Shown: positions 1-7,461 of the stretch, in pieces
Position numbering within the stretch: the stretch's first letter is position 1
How the letters are laid out: each line of letters begins with the position of its first letter
Origin: Gammaproteobacteria bacterium
GTDB lineage: Bacteria > Pseudomonadota > Gammaproteobacteria > Pseudomonadales > Azotimanducaceae
Direction of reading: 5' to 3'
Assembly: GCA_027297435.1 (NCBI GenBank)
Contig: JAPUIA010000048.1
Coordinates: forward strand, 1 to 61,372
Length of the DNA: 61,372 nt
Translations under genes and position numbers: made by a program
The notes under the pieces: generated by a model
Database searches by the model: none
Told to the model about the DNA's origin: nothing
What the model saw: only the letters and a program-made list of their open reading frames with translations

Positions 1-8
1 GTCGATAG

Positions 9-944
9 TTAGATCTCCTTTTTGACGAAGGTCTGTTCGTTGCGTATGAGGGAGAAGGCGATACGCGCTAGCTTTCTGGCGAGGACGACGTTGGCGGCGA
101 TTTTCGGCAGCCCCTTATCGATTTGCTTTTGATGGAACTGATCGAAGACGTGATAGCTACGGGCGGGTTTGGCGGCGCAGTAGAGGAGTCTTCGCAGTTC
201 GGCTTCACCTCGTTTGGTGAGCTTACGCTTACCCTTGAAGCGGCCTGACTCTCTGATACGTACATCGAAGCCGATGAACGAGATGAAGGCGTCCACGCTC
301 GAGAACGCACCCCGATGATAGGTTACGGTCAGCGCCATGGCGTTGAGTGGACCGATCCCGGGTATCGATCGACAACGCTGGTAGTCCGCCCACCAACCGA
401 GCTCCCGGATAAGTTGTTGCATACGCTGATCGATACGCTTGAGCACGTTATCGATCTGCTGGAACAAGGCTTTGCTGGCGAGCTTAATGCCGTCGAGACT
501 CTGCTTAAGTTGTTTGCGGGTCTGCACTACCAGCGCACGTCGTTTCATAAGGGCCCACAGATGCTGGGCCTGGCGAGACTGGGGCTGATAGCGCTTAAGC
601 TGATCGGCTTCGTGAGCGAGATACCGGGCCAAAAGGTAGGCATCCGCTGGATCGGTCTTGTTGCGTAAGTTGACGGCTTCCCGGTAGTGCACGAGCTGTC
701 GTGGGTTGATCAGATAGGCTGCATGGCCGAGCTTGAGTGCTTCATCGACGCAGGCCAGGTGATAGGTGGACGTGGGTTCAATGGCGATCCGAACGGGACA
801 GCTGAACCCACGCAACCAGGATCTGATGGCTTTAGGGTGATTCTCGAGTCGGATGAACTGTTCGGGATCGGACCAGTCGCAGATGACGAGTTCGTCTTTA
901 GCGACATCAATGCCCAGCGTGATTTGCGTAACGAGTTTTGCCAC
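9..944 (-). CDS. IS110-family DEDD recombinase (transposase)
   Basis: This 311-residue protein is the recombinase of the insertion sequence. The N-terminal RuvC-like DEDD domain shows the expected acidic residues: D13 in GIDVAKDE, E56 in AIEPTSTYH, and D98 and D101 in KTDPADA. The C-terminal Transposase_20 part has a helix-hairpin-helix-like SIPGIGP near residue 195 and a RESG motif whose S233 is the likely serine nucleophile. The length is normal and the frame is intact, so the enzyme may be active. IS110 recombinases work with an RNA encoded in the element's own non-coding end; a good candidate lies directly upstream. IS110 group rather than IS1111, because the long non-coding segment is 5' of the gene. 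Confidence 0.93.
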   Translation of the reverse strand: MAKLVTQITLGIDVAKDELVICDWSDPEQFIRLENHPKAIRSWLRGFSCPVRIAIEPTSTYHLACVDEALKLGHAAYLINPRQLVHYREAVNLRNKTDPADAYLLARYLAHEADQLKRYQPQSRQAQHLWALMKRRALVVQTRKQLKQSLDGIKLASKALFQQIDNVLKRIDQRMQQLIRELGWWADYQRCRSIPGIGPLNAMALTVTYHRGAFSSVDAFISFIGFDVRIRESGRFKGKRKLTKRGEAELRRLLYCAAKPARSYHVFDQFHQKQIDKGLPKIAANVVLARKLARIAFSLIRNEQTFVKKEI

Positions 945-974
945 AATGTTCTCCGCGGTTGATTGCCGTGAAGC

Positions 975-1152
975 CGGGGACTCACCGGACGCGAGCTTGC
1001 ATTAAATCGGCTGTTTTGAGCAGCTAGATTCTTAATTGGCGTTCACTGGTGAGGGGTGGGGAGAAGTCTCCTACAGTCTGTACCAACAGGTCAGAAGCGG
1101 CTTGAGTCCCTCCCACCCCGGCGCCTTGATTAGTCTAGAATCAAGACGCCGT
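975..1152 (-). ncRNA. candidate IS110 bridge RNA
   Basis: Read on the minus strand, the non-coding end folds into three parts in the order known for bridge RNAs. First is a 5' hairpin (1150-1140 with 1130-1120). Second is an internal-loop domain closed by an 8-bp stem (1119-1112 with 1060-1053). Third is another domain closed by CTCACC/GGTGAG (1053-1048 with 986-981). In the middle loop, AAGCCGCTT (1103-1095) is identical to the left half of the REP target in element orientation, and GTAGGAG (1074-1068) is complementary to its right half. That is the arrangement of left and right target guides in IS621-type bridge RNA. The end points are approximate, and transcription is not shown by the sequence. 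Confidence 0.62.
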
Positions 1153-1162
1153 GAACCATACA

Positions 1163-1289
1163 AGCGGCTTTAGCCGCGAAGCGAGGGCGCGTCCATTAGG
1201 ACGCGTAGCTGAGCGGTTTCGATACCGGGCATGGCGTTGCCAAGCCCTTCGCGGCAACCCGTCCAACGGACGGGCAGCCGCCTCCTACC
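1163..1289. repeat. REP pair (BIME-like), 5' end cut by the IS110
   Basis: A REP unit starts at 1163 (AGCGGCTTTAGCCGCGAAG) and is missing its usual GTAGG lead. It continues with a hairpin GCGTCC/GGACGC (about 1189-1204) and a CGTAGCTGAGCGG tail that is also found after the intact REP at 21345. An inverted partner of a second REP type lies at 1247-1289; on the minus strand it reads GTAGGAGGCGGCTG and then an inner stem around CCGTCC/GGACGG, like the unit at 33491. The pair lies at the 3' end of the BON lipoprotein gene. Confidence 0.75.
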
Positions 1290-1308
1290 GCTGTATCGTG
1301 AAACGGTC

Positions 1309-1845
1309 CTAGTTCAGGTACTCGAACACCTTGACGATTCTCTGCACGCCGTACACCGACGATGTCACACCCACCACTGCATCCGCTTCGGCCCGCGTGA
1401 GCATGCCCATCAGATAGACCGTTCCGTTTTCGGTGAGTACCTTGACTTTGCTGCCGTTCACGTGATCGGCGGCGATCAGTTTGGTCTTGACCTTGCCGGT
1501 GAGCCAAGCGTCGTTGGTACGAGCAACGTAGGAAATAGGTCCACCGACTTCAATCTCGTTGTGCACCTTGCGAACCTTCGCCACACGCTGGGCGACTTGT
1601 TGCGCATCGGCCTTCAAAGGTTGTGTTGCGACCTGGCCCGCCAGCAGAACCACGCCGTTGTAGCTCACGACAACCAGATGGGCGGACTTGAACGCGCTGT
1701 CGGATTTACGGATGTCGCGCTCTACGAGATTTTCCAATACCTCGTCGTCGACGATAGTGCCTGGGGTACGTACCCGCGGGTCGTCGGAGAACACCGCGCA
1801 CGCACCAAGTGTTAGGGTGAGTAGCAAGAGGGGGAGTTTGTTCAT
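1309..1845 (-). CDS. BON-domain outer-membrane lipoprotein, DolP (YraP)-like
   Basis: This 178-residue protein begins with a lipoprotein signal peptide (LLTLTLGAC, acylated Cys at residue 16). Two BON domains follow, roughly residues 40-105 and 115-178, each with the hydrophobic and glycine pattern of the family (VSYNGVVLLAGQV, LTENGTVYLMGML). DolP-type lipoproteins sit in the outer membrane near division sites and help envelope integrity. I chose the ATG at 1845 because it starts the signal peptide and has AGGTAAC just upstream; a start 21 bases earlier would add residues before the signal. It is the last gene after lpoA and yraN, the same order as yraM-yraN-yraP in Escherichia coli but without diaA. 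Confidence 0.85.
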   Translation of the reverse strand: MNKLPLLLLTLTLGACAVFSDDPRVRTPGTIVDDEVLENLVERDIRKSDSAFKSAHLVVVSYNGVVLLAGQVATQPLKADAQQVAQRVAKVRKVHNEIEVGGPISYVARTNDAWLTGKVKTKLIAADHVNGSKVKVLTENGTVYLMGMLTRAEADAVVGVTSSVYGVQRIVKVFEYLN

Positions 1846-1849
1846 CGAG

Positions 1850-2236
1850 TTACCTAGATGCGTCAAATGCGTTGCGAATCCATTCGAGTTGGATTCGATA
1901 GTTTCGCCGGGTCACAGCCACCACGTCAAATCGTGTCCGAAAACTCGACCATTCTGGATGCGTGAGCAGGAAATGTGACGCGGTTTTCACGATCCGTTGC
2001 TGCTTGGTCTTGGTGACCGATGCCGCCGCGGTGCCATGAGTCGATGAGCGGCGAAACCGGATTTCGACGAACACCAGGGTTGATCCGTCGCGGGCGATGA
2101 CGTCGATCTCGCCAAGCTTGCACGCGTAGTTGTGTTCTACGGTTTTCAGCCCCTGGCGTTTGAGGTACGCCCTTGCGCGACGTTCCGCCCAGTTCCCGAT
2201 GGTTGTGGGTCGTTCAGAGTGTGGGCGTGAGTTCAC
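1850..2236 (-). CDS. yraN: YraN / UPF0102 family nuclease-like protein
   Basis: This 128-residue protein has the family's restriction-endonuclease-like pattern: GNWAERRARAYLKRQG near the start, then GEIDVIARDG and VFVEIRFR, where the E, D, and E/R residues form the presumed metal-binding site, and RFDVVAV near the end. The biological role of the family is not settled. The reading frame is open far upstream into lpoA, so the start is a judgement. GTG at 2236 gives the usual family length and overlaps the lpoA stop by 23 bases, which suggests translational coupling. It ends four bases before the start of the BON lipoprotein gene. Confidence 0.85.
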   Translation of the reverse strand: MNSRPHSERPTTIGNWAERRARAYLKRQGLKTVEHNYACKLGEIDVIARDGSTLVFVEIRFRRSSTHGTAAASVTKTKQQRIVKTASHFLLTHPEWSSFRTRFDVVAVTRRNYRIQLEWIRNAFDASR

Positions 2237-3950
2237 CACGGGACACCAAGGCCCACGCCAGGGTGCGACGAATGCGCCCGTCCGCGTCGAGATGGAGACG
2301 CCCGGTACTACCGTAGATTTGGTCGTTCTCGGTCGCGAATAACTGCCAGCGATCGGCGATTCGATAGGCGTCCACGCCGAGCGCGTACAACGCCCCCACG
2401 GTGCTTCTCGCGACATCGAAGTTCTGCTTGATGCTGGCAGTAAGGGAATCGTCATCGAGGTCGAACGGCATTGCCGAGATGTGGAAACCGTTGAGTTCCG
2501 ACAAGCTATTGATGGTGCGGGCACTCTGTGAGCTGGCATACACCGGCAGGTGATCCGCGAAGTGGAACTTCAATGCTGGCACCAGCGCCGCCGCCTCGAT
2601 GTGACTGACGAAGGCGACTACCCCATCGAGATCTGAGCGAGGCCTCGGTAGGAACTGCAAATCCACGCCGAGTAGATCGCTCAAAGCTTGGCGGCGCGTC
2701 TGGCTAGCGGTGACTCGCATCGCCTCGCCGATCGCCTCGGGGATGGTTTTGATGTCTGCGAACGGTTGTATCTCGATGCCATAAGGCCATGCTGCGGCAA
2801 CGGTTTGGACACCGCGCAACGCCCAATCTTCGCCGTTGTGGACGACCAGCAAGCGTTCGCGTGCGTCCAACAACAAGCGGTCGACTATCGTTCTTGCCTC
2901 GTCCTCGATGGCAAGCCCCAGCTGTCTCAGCGCGGGGGTACCCGGCCCGTCCAGGTAGTTGAGGCCCAGCACCGGTACCTCGGGGTTCAGGCCGGCCATG
3001 GTTCTCAAATTCTGTTTGCTCAAGGGGCCGACGATGAGTTCCATGCCGTCGACAAGGCTTTGTTCGTAAAGTTCGGGCGTCGCCGCTATAGCAGTGTCGT
3101 AGATCTTGAGGCGTGGTTTGTTCGGGGTCGGGTCGTGTAGGTATGCGGCGATGAAGCCGTCGCGCACCGCCCGCCCTGCCGCTGCTAGGCTGCCGTTCAA
3201 CGGTATCATCAACCCGATACTGCGCGGCACCCAGACCGGTAGCAGAAGGCGCGCGAGGACTGTCGGTGGCGTAACCGCGAACGGGTGGTTAGGCCAAAGC
3301 TCGGTCCAGGCAGAAAAGCGGCCACGCTGCTCGTGGACGGAGAAGCTCGTCGTCATGGCCAGCTGCAGTTGCCACCAAGGATCTCGCTCGCCGCCTGTCA
3401 ATGTTTGCGTTGCGTTTGGGCCTACGCGGTTCATGAGGGTCCACAAGCGGTCGTGAACTGCTTGGCGGTTTGCGGCTTCCGGTTGATATTGAACCAACGC
3501 GTCGAATGCGCAGCGGTAACGCCGCAAAAGTTCACAAAGCTCGCTTGTGAGTGGATAGTAGTCCGAGGTTCTGAGGCTTCGATGCTCGGTCATCCCCAAG
3601 GTCGCGGTGTCCCAGGCGGCTTGTGCACGGTCGGGTTGTTCCAGGCGAATGGCGGTACGCAACGCGGCAAGATAAAAGGTGACCTCGTCGGTTGTGCTGA
3701 GCGCCTGGGGGTCGAGCTGTTGCAGGGTAGCCTCGGCAGTGACCCAATCATCGAGCGCGCCATAGGCTTCGGCCGCGCGCAGAAACAGGGTTGCGGCCTG
3801 ACGACCGTGGCTCGCCTCGGCGCGTTGTACAAGTGCTAGTGGTGCCGCCGGGTCCCATTCAGGCTGCTCGACGTCCGGACCAGACGAGGTGCTTTGACAC
3901 GCCGACATTGCCACGATAACCAGACCTAAGGTCCATTGACTATGAGGCAC
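2214..3950 (-). CDS. lpoA: LpoA-like penicillin-binding-protein activator lipoprotein
   Basis: This 578-residue protein has an N-terminal lipoprotein signal (LVIVAMSAC), a helical TPR-like domain to about residue 240, and a C-terminal periplasmic-binding-protein-like domain (IGLMIPLNGSLAAAGRAVRDG, LIVGPLSKQN, VYASSQS). LpoA is an outer-membrane lipoprotein that reaches through the periplasm to stimulate PBP1A; here that role is inferred from fold and position. The GTG at 3950 is the only start that gives a signal peptide. That start codon lies inside the left inverted end of the repeat at 3946-4292, and a GAGAGG Shine-Dalgarno nine bases upstream is also repeat sequence. It is first of three genes, divergent from rsmI. 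Confidence 0.85.
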   Translation of the reverse strand: MPHSQWTLGLVIVAMSACQSTSSGPDVEQPEWDPAAPLALVQRAEASHGRQAATLFLRAAEAYGALDDWVTAEATLQQLDPQALSTTDEVTFYLAALRTAIRLEQPDRAQAAWDTATLGMTEHRSLRTSDYYPLTSELCELLRRYRCAFDALVQYQPEAANRQAVHDRLWTLMNRVGPNATQTLTGGERDPWWQLQLAMTTSFSVHEQRGRFSAWTELWPNHPFAVTPPTVLARLLLPVWVPRSIGLMIPLNGSLAAAGRAVRDGFIAAYLHDPTPNKPRLKIYDTAIAATPELYEQSLVDGMELIVGPLSKQNLRTMAGLNPEVPVLGLNYLDGPGTPALRQLGLAIEDEARTIVDRLLLDARERLLVVHNGEDWALRGVQTVAAAWPYGIEIQPFADIKTIPEAIGEAMRVTASQTRRQALSDLLGVDLQFLPRPRSDLDGVVAFVSHIEAAALVPALKFHFADHLPVYASSQSARTINSLSELNGFHISAMPFDLDDDSLTASIKQNFDVARSTVGALYALGVDAYRIADRWQLFATENDQIYGSTGRLHLDADGRIRRTLAWALVSRGELTPTL

Positions 3951-4292
3951 TTCTAATGGCCTCTCACGGCCGAGCCGTCGGCTCTGCGGGTCACTGGCAA
4001 GGCGGAATCGCGCAGACAGTATCTGCATACGGCAAGCAAATCCAACATAGCTACGGCCACGGAGAGCCACGTCCTCTCTTTAATACAAAAGGAGGGGTTG
4101 CCGCAGAGACGGCCGCCCGCAGACCTGCATGGCAGGTCCGACGCAATGTGTCTAACATACCCTGCGGCCCTGACGCTGCGTCTTGCTACGCGAGACGACG
4201 CAGTTTGCTAGCTGAGCGTGGCTCAGCCGCAAACTGCCGGTGAAACGAAGTTTCACACCAACGCAACTCGCGATAGGTCATTGAGAGGTGCC
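3946..4292. mobile_element. MITE-like repeat, copy A (347 bp)
   Basis: The ends are imperfect inverted repeats: GGCACTTCTAATGGCCTCTC on the left, and GGCACCTCTCAATGACCTAT when the right end is read inward. A shorter relative with the same ends and interior matches (GGCAAGGCG, TCCAACATAGCTACGG versus TCCAACGCGGCTACGC) lies at 24198-24366. The interior has strong hairpins, including 4200-4237 and GTGAAAC-GAA-GTTTCAC at 4240-4256. No transposase gene and no clear target duplication are visible. It fills the whole lpoA-rsmI intergenic space and overlaps the lpoA start codon. Confidence 0.75.
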
Positions 4293-4301
4293 TTAACGCT
4301 C

Positions 4302-5171
4302 ATGTCGGGATGTCTCTACGTCGTTGCTACGCCCATTGGAAACCTGGAAGACGTTACACGTCGAGCGGTCAACGTCCTGTCGAGCGTTGCGATAATCGCG
4401 GCGGAGGATACCAGACGTACTGCCACCCTGTTAGCGCATTGCGGCGTCGGCGGCGCCAAGCTCGTGGCTCTGCACGATCACAACGAAACCCGCGTGGGGC
4501 AGTCGTTGCTTGCCGCACTACGCGCAGGGCGCGACGTGGCGCTGGTATCGGATGCTGGAACTCCGCTCGTGTCGGATCCGGGATTCGAATTGGTACGCGA
4601 TTGCTGGGCAGAGCAGATTCCCGTCGTGCCCGTACCCGGGGCGAGTGCCGTGAGTGCCGCGATCTCTGTCTGTCCGCTGCCGGTTGGCCGTTATCGCTTC
4701 GAGGGTTTCCTGCCCGCTAAGGCCCAAGCGCGCCAGTTGCGCCTGGAGGCGCTCTGTGCGGCGCCTGAGGCAAGCGTGTTCTTCGAGGCACCCCACCGTA
4801 TCGAGTCGAGCTTAAAGGCGCTGAGCGCACTAGCGCCCGCGCGGCGTCTAATGATCGGCCGGGAACTGACCAAAACCCATGAGCACCTGCTTTGCGGGAC
4901 GGCTGATGAGCTACTTGGCACCTTGCGCGAGAAGCACGCGATCCGAGGAGAGTTCGTCTGTGTGTTGGAGGCCAACCGGGATCCGGACCCGGGTCACCCA
5001 TCGCCAGAGGTCGAGCGCGCGCTGCGCGCGCTGGTGAAGGAACTGCCGCCCAGCAAAGCGGCTCGGCTTGCGGCTGAGATGTATGGTGGTTCTAGATCCG
5101 ACTACTATGATCGTGCGGTCGCGCTCACCGCGGCAGACAAGCCGCCCAAGCCACGCGGTCGAGACGGTTGA
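4302..5171 (+). CDS. rsmI: 16S rRNA 2'-O-methyltransferase RsmI
   Basis: This 289-residue SAM-dependent enzyme methylates the ribose of C1402 of 16S rRNA. It shows the tetrapyrrole-methylase-fold signatures of the family: YVVATPIGNLEDVTRRAV at the N-terminus, AEDTRRTATLL, and LVSDAGTPLVSDPGFELV. The ATG at 4302 gives the standard MSG-LYVVATPIGNL start; an open frame further upstream is only repeat sequence. The GAGAGGTG Shine-Dalgarno (4283-4290, 11-base spacing) belongs to the right end of the MITE-like repeat. It is divergent from lpoA, as in many gammaproteobacteria. The rnpB promoter begins inside its stop codon. Confidence 0.96.
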   Translation: MSGCLYVVATPIGNLEDVTRRAVNVLSSVAIIAAEDTRRTATLLAHCGVGGAKLVALHDHNETRVGQSLLAALRAGRDVALVSDAGTPLVSDPGFELVRDCWAEQIPVVPVPGASAVSAAISVCPLPVGRYRFEGFLPAKAQARQLRLEALCAAPEASVFFEAPHRIESSLKALSALAPARRLMIGRELTKTHEHLLCGTADELLGTLREKHAIRGEFVCVLEANRDPDPGHPSPEVERALRALVKELPPSKAARLAAEMYGGSRSDYYDRAVALTAADKPPKPRGRDG

Positions 5172-5194
5172 CAACGTTTTCGGGTACGTAGACT
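5168..5194 (+). promoter_or_regulatory. candidate sigma-70 promoter of rnpB
   Basis: A perfect -35 TTGACA (5168-5173) overlaps the rsmI stop codon. A TAGACT box at 5189-5194 is the best -10, with a short 15-base spacer. The predicted start is near 5202, where the P1 helix of RNase P RNA begins, which supports the assignment. Confidence 0.5.
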
Positions 5195-5201
5195 CTTGCC
5201 C

Positions 5202-5600
<399 letters not shown>

Positions 5601-5734
5601 AATTCTATCGATTTGATCTTAAAGTAGATTCTAGGAAGCCTGGTCTACTCGAAGTGATTTAACAACCTATTCGGGCCTCGTGCGCCAACGGATAGAAAAC
5701 CCTTTTAAATCCGTAAGTTATGCCTATACCGTTC

Positions 5735-5762
5735 TTGACACCCCTCTGAGCCCGTCTATAGT
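5735..5762 (+). promoter_or_regulatory. sigma-70 promoter of the mraZ (dcw) operon
   Basis: TTGACA (5735-5740) and TATAGT (5757-5762) are separated by 16 bases, close to consensus. The predicted start near 5769 is just upstream of the MraZ boxes and about 50 bases before the mraZ ATG. This is the only strong promoter seen before ftsZ. Confidence 0.8.
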
Positions 5763-5781
5763 GTCAGTGGTTGTAGTTATG

Positions 5782-5802
5782 TGGGAAAAAGTGGGGGTGG
5801 GG
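5782..5802 (+). promoter_or_regulatory. MraZ operator boxes
   Basis: Two TGGG motifs lie exactly ten bases apart (5782 and 5792), and a third TGGGG at 5798 is out of register. This resembles the 10-bp-spaced TGGGN direct repeats that MraZ binds upstream of its own operon in Escherichia coli and other bacteria. They lie immediately downstream of the predicted transcription start, as expected for autorepression. Confidence 0.65.
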
Positions 5803-5819
5803 ACCCCCCCAAACACCAG

Positions 5820-6278
5820 ATGTTTCGCGGAATTTCGAGCGTTACGTTGGATGCGAAAGGCCGCATGTTGTTGCCCGCACGCTTCCGTGAGCCCGTGGTC
5901 GTTACCGCGGAGGGTAAGTTAGTGCTCACTATCGATATGCGCGAGAAGTGCCTGCTCATGTACCCCCTGCAGGAGTGGGAAATCGTTCAACGCAAGCTCG
6001 AAGGTTTGTCCAACATACGCGCCGATGCCCGCTGGCTCCAGCGGTTGCTGATCGGGCACGCCACCGATCTCGAGGTCGATGGCAGTGGTCGTGTGTTGCT
6101 GCCGCCGATGTTGCGTGACTATGCATCACTCTCGAAGGGTCTGATTCTCGTTGGGCAGGGCAACAAGATCGAGATCTGGGCGGACGATGCATGGCAGTCG
6201 CGCAGGGACGAATGGTTGTCGGGCAGCACCGCCGACCTGCTTGCTGATGGAGATGAGTTCACCGGGTTGTCTGTTTGA
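5820..6278 (+). CDS. mraZ: transcriptional regulator MraZ
   Basis: This 152-residue protein is the first dcw gene, a DNA-binding repressor related to AbrB. It has two copies of the family repeat: MFRGISSVTLDAKGRMLLPARFR at the N-terminus and HATDLEVDGSGRVLLPPMLR near residue 80, each with the DxxGR signature. I chose the ATG at 5820 because MFRG is the conserved family start; the upstream in-frame GTG at 5781 lies inside the operator. No convincing Shine-Dalgarno is visible because the leader is a C-run. The stop overlaps the rsmH start (TGATG). Confidence 0.95.
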   Translation: MFRGISSVTLDAKGRMLLPARFREPVVVTAEGKLVLTIDMREKCLLMYPLQEWEIVQRKLEGLSNIRADARWLQRLLIGHATDLEVDGSGRVLLPPMLRDYASLSKGLILVGQGNKIEIWADDAWQSRRDEWLSGSTADLLADGDEFTGLSV

Positions 6279-7198
6279 TGTCACGCCACGACCCGGTTCT
6301 CAGCAAAGAAACGGTCGAATGGATCGCGGTTGGCGAAGCGCCTAGCGGCAACTACGTAGACGCGACATTTGGTCGTGGCGGACATAGTCGGTGCTTGCTG
6401 GAACGGTTGGACGCATCGAGCCGCTTGTTGGCGTTGGACCGGGATTTGACGGCCGTGACGGCGGCCCGGGCGTTGGCCGAGCGCGACGCGCGTGTCATTC
6501 CGCACCACGGCGCTTTCGGCAACATTGCCGCGATATTGGATGAAGTCGGGATGTCAGAGGTGCAAGGTGCGATCATGGACCTTGGCGTGTCGTCTCCGCA
6601 GCTCGACGATAGCGAGCGGGGTTTCAGCTTCAGGTCTTCGGGACCGCTCGATATGCGCATGGATCAAAGTCAGAAGCTGCGTGCCGATACTTGGCTGAAC
6701 GAAGCGAGCCTCAGCGAGGTGACGAAAGTCTTGCGGGAGTATGGTGAAGAACGCCATGCGGTACGCATCGCGCAAGCCATCGTTCGGGCAAGGCCGCTCA
6801 CGACCACCATTGAGCTGGCGCAAATCGTTGCCGGTGCGCAACCGCGTAGCACGCCGGGCAAGCACGACGCGACGCGCGTCTTCCAGGCGGTGCGGATCTT
6901 TGTCAACAGCGAGCTCGATGAGCTACGGGCCGGTCTCGATGGGTTGTTCCCGCGTCTCGTTCATGGCGGCCGACTGGCCGTCATCAGTTTTCATTCGCTC
7001 GAAGACCGTATCGTCAAACGGTTTTTCAGGAGCCATAGCACGCCGCCCCGGGTGCCGCGGGAGATACCGATCAAAAACCGCGACATTGTCGTGCCGGGGC
7101 GTATCGTGGCCGGGCCGATCAGGGCCAGCGATAGAGAAGTATCGCAGAATCCGCGCGCGCGCAGCGCCTTGTTGCGGGTATTGGAGCGCGCCGCGTGA
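6278..7198 (+). CDS. rsmH: 16S rRNA m4C1402 methyltransferase RsmH (MraW)
   Basis: This SAM-dependent enzyme of 306 residues methylates N4 of C1402 in 16S rRNA, the same nucleotide that RsmI modifies on its ribose. Motifs: HDPVLSKETVEWI at the start, YVDATFGRGGHS (SAM loop), MDLGVSSPQLDDSERGFSF, and VISFHSLEDRIVKRFF near the end. The ATG overlaps the mraZ stop, indicating coupling. The length is typical. Confidence 0.96.
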   Translation: MSRHDPVLSKETVEWIAVGEAPSGNYVDATFGRGGHSRCLLERLDASSRLLALDRDLTAVTAARALAERDARVIPHHGAFGNIAAILDEVGMSEVQGAIMDLGVSSPQLDDSERGFSFRSSGPLDMRMDQSQKLRADTWLNEASLSEVTKVLREYGEERHAVRIAQAIVRARPLTTTIELAQIVAGAQPRSTPGKHDATRVFQAVRIFVNSELDELRAGLDGLFPRLVHGGRLAVISFHSLEDRIVKRFFRSHSTPPRVPREIPIKNRDIVVPGRIVAGPIRASDREVSQNPRARSALLRVLERAA

Positions 7199-7461
7199 GG
7201 CGTCACCGGCTGCTCATCGCGTTTGGTTTGTGGCTGGCGGTAATCGGCTCGGGGGCTCAGGTCGCGTTTGTCACCCATGAGGTCCGCGAAACGCATGTTG
7301 AGCTCCAAGCGTTGCTGCGGGACCAAGATCGATTGTTGGCGGAGCACAGCCGTTTGTTGCTTGAACGCGGTGCTCTAGCGGCTTATCAAAATGTTGAACG
7401 GGTGGCTGAGGCAGAGTTGTCCATGCACTTTCCTACAGACGTGGAGCGTATCCCGCGTTGA
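7195..7461 (+). CDS. ftsL: cell division protein FtsL
   Basis: This small bitopic membrane protein of 88 residues has a short cytoplasmic N-terminus, one transmembrane helix (about residues 6-26) and a heptad-like periplasmic segment (LQALLRDQDRLLAEHSRLLLERGALA) that would form the coiled coil with FtsB. FtsL links FtsQ/FtsB to FtsW/FtsI. The C-terminal VAEAELSMHFPTD matches the usual family ending. It starts with GTG overlapping the rsmH stop by four bases and ends overlapping ftsI. Sequence similarity in this family is low, so the call leans on position and topology. Confidence 0.88.
   Translation: MRRHRLLIAFGLWLAVIGSGAQVAFVTHEVRETHVELQALLRDQDRLLAEHSRLLLERGALAAYQNVERVAEAELSMHFPTDVERIPR

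Larger units (their letters stand above)
1..1162 (-). mobile_element. IS110-family insertion sequence inserted in a REP repeat
   Basis: The element reads right to left. It has a transposase gene and about 215 bp of non-coding DNA upstream of it, the usual architecture of the IS110 group. The boundary on the right is inferred at about 1162, where a REP repeat begins abruptly at AGCGGCTTTAGCC without its usual GTAGG start; the intact REP at 21345 shows the uninterrupted sequence. The other end lies at or beyond base 1, so it cannot be defined. No terminal inverted repeats are expected or seen. Confidence 0.75.

Noticed and set aside
315-962. Open frames on the plus strand across the transposase gene
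   Set aside because: They are antisense shadows of the IS110 recombinase with no family resemblance.
4218-4301. Longer N-terminus for RsmI starting at 4218
   Set aside because: The added residues are repeat-element sequence, and the conserved family start is at 4302.
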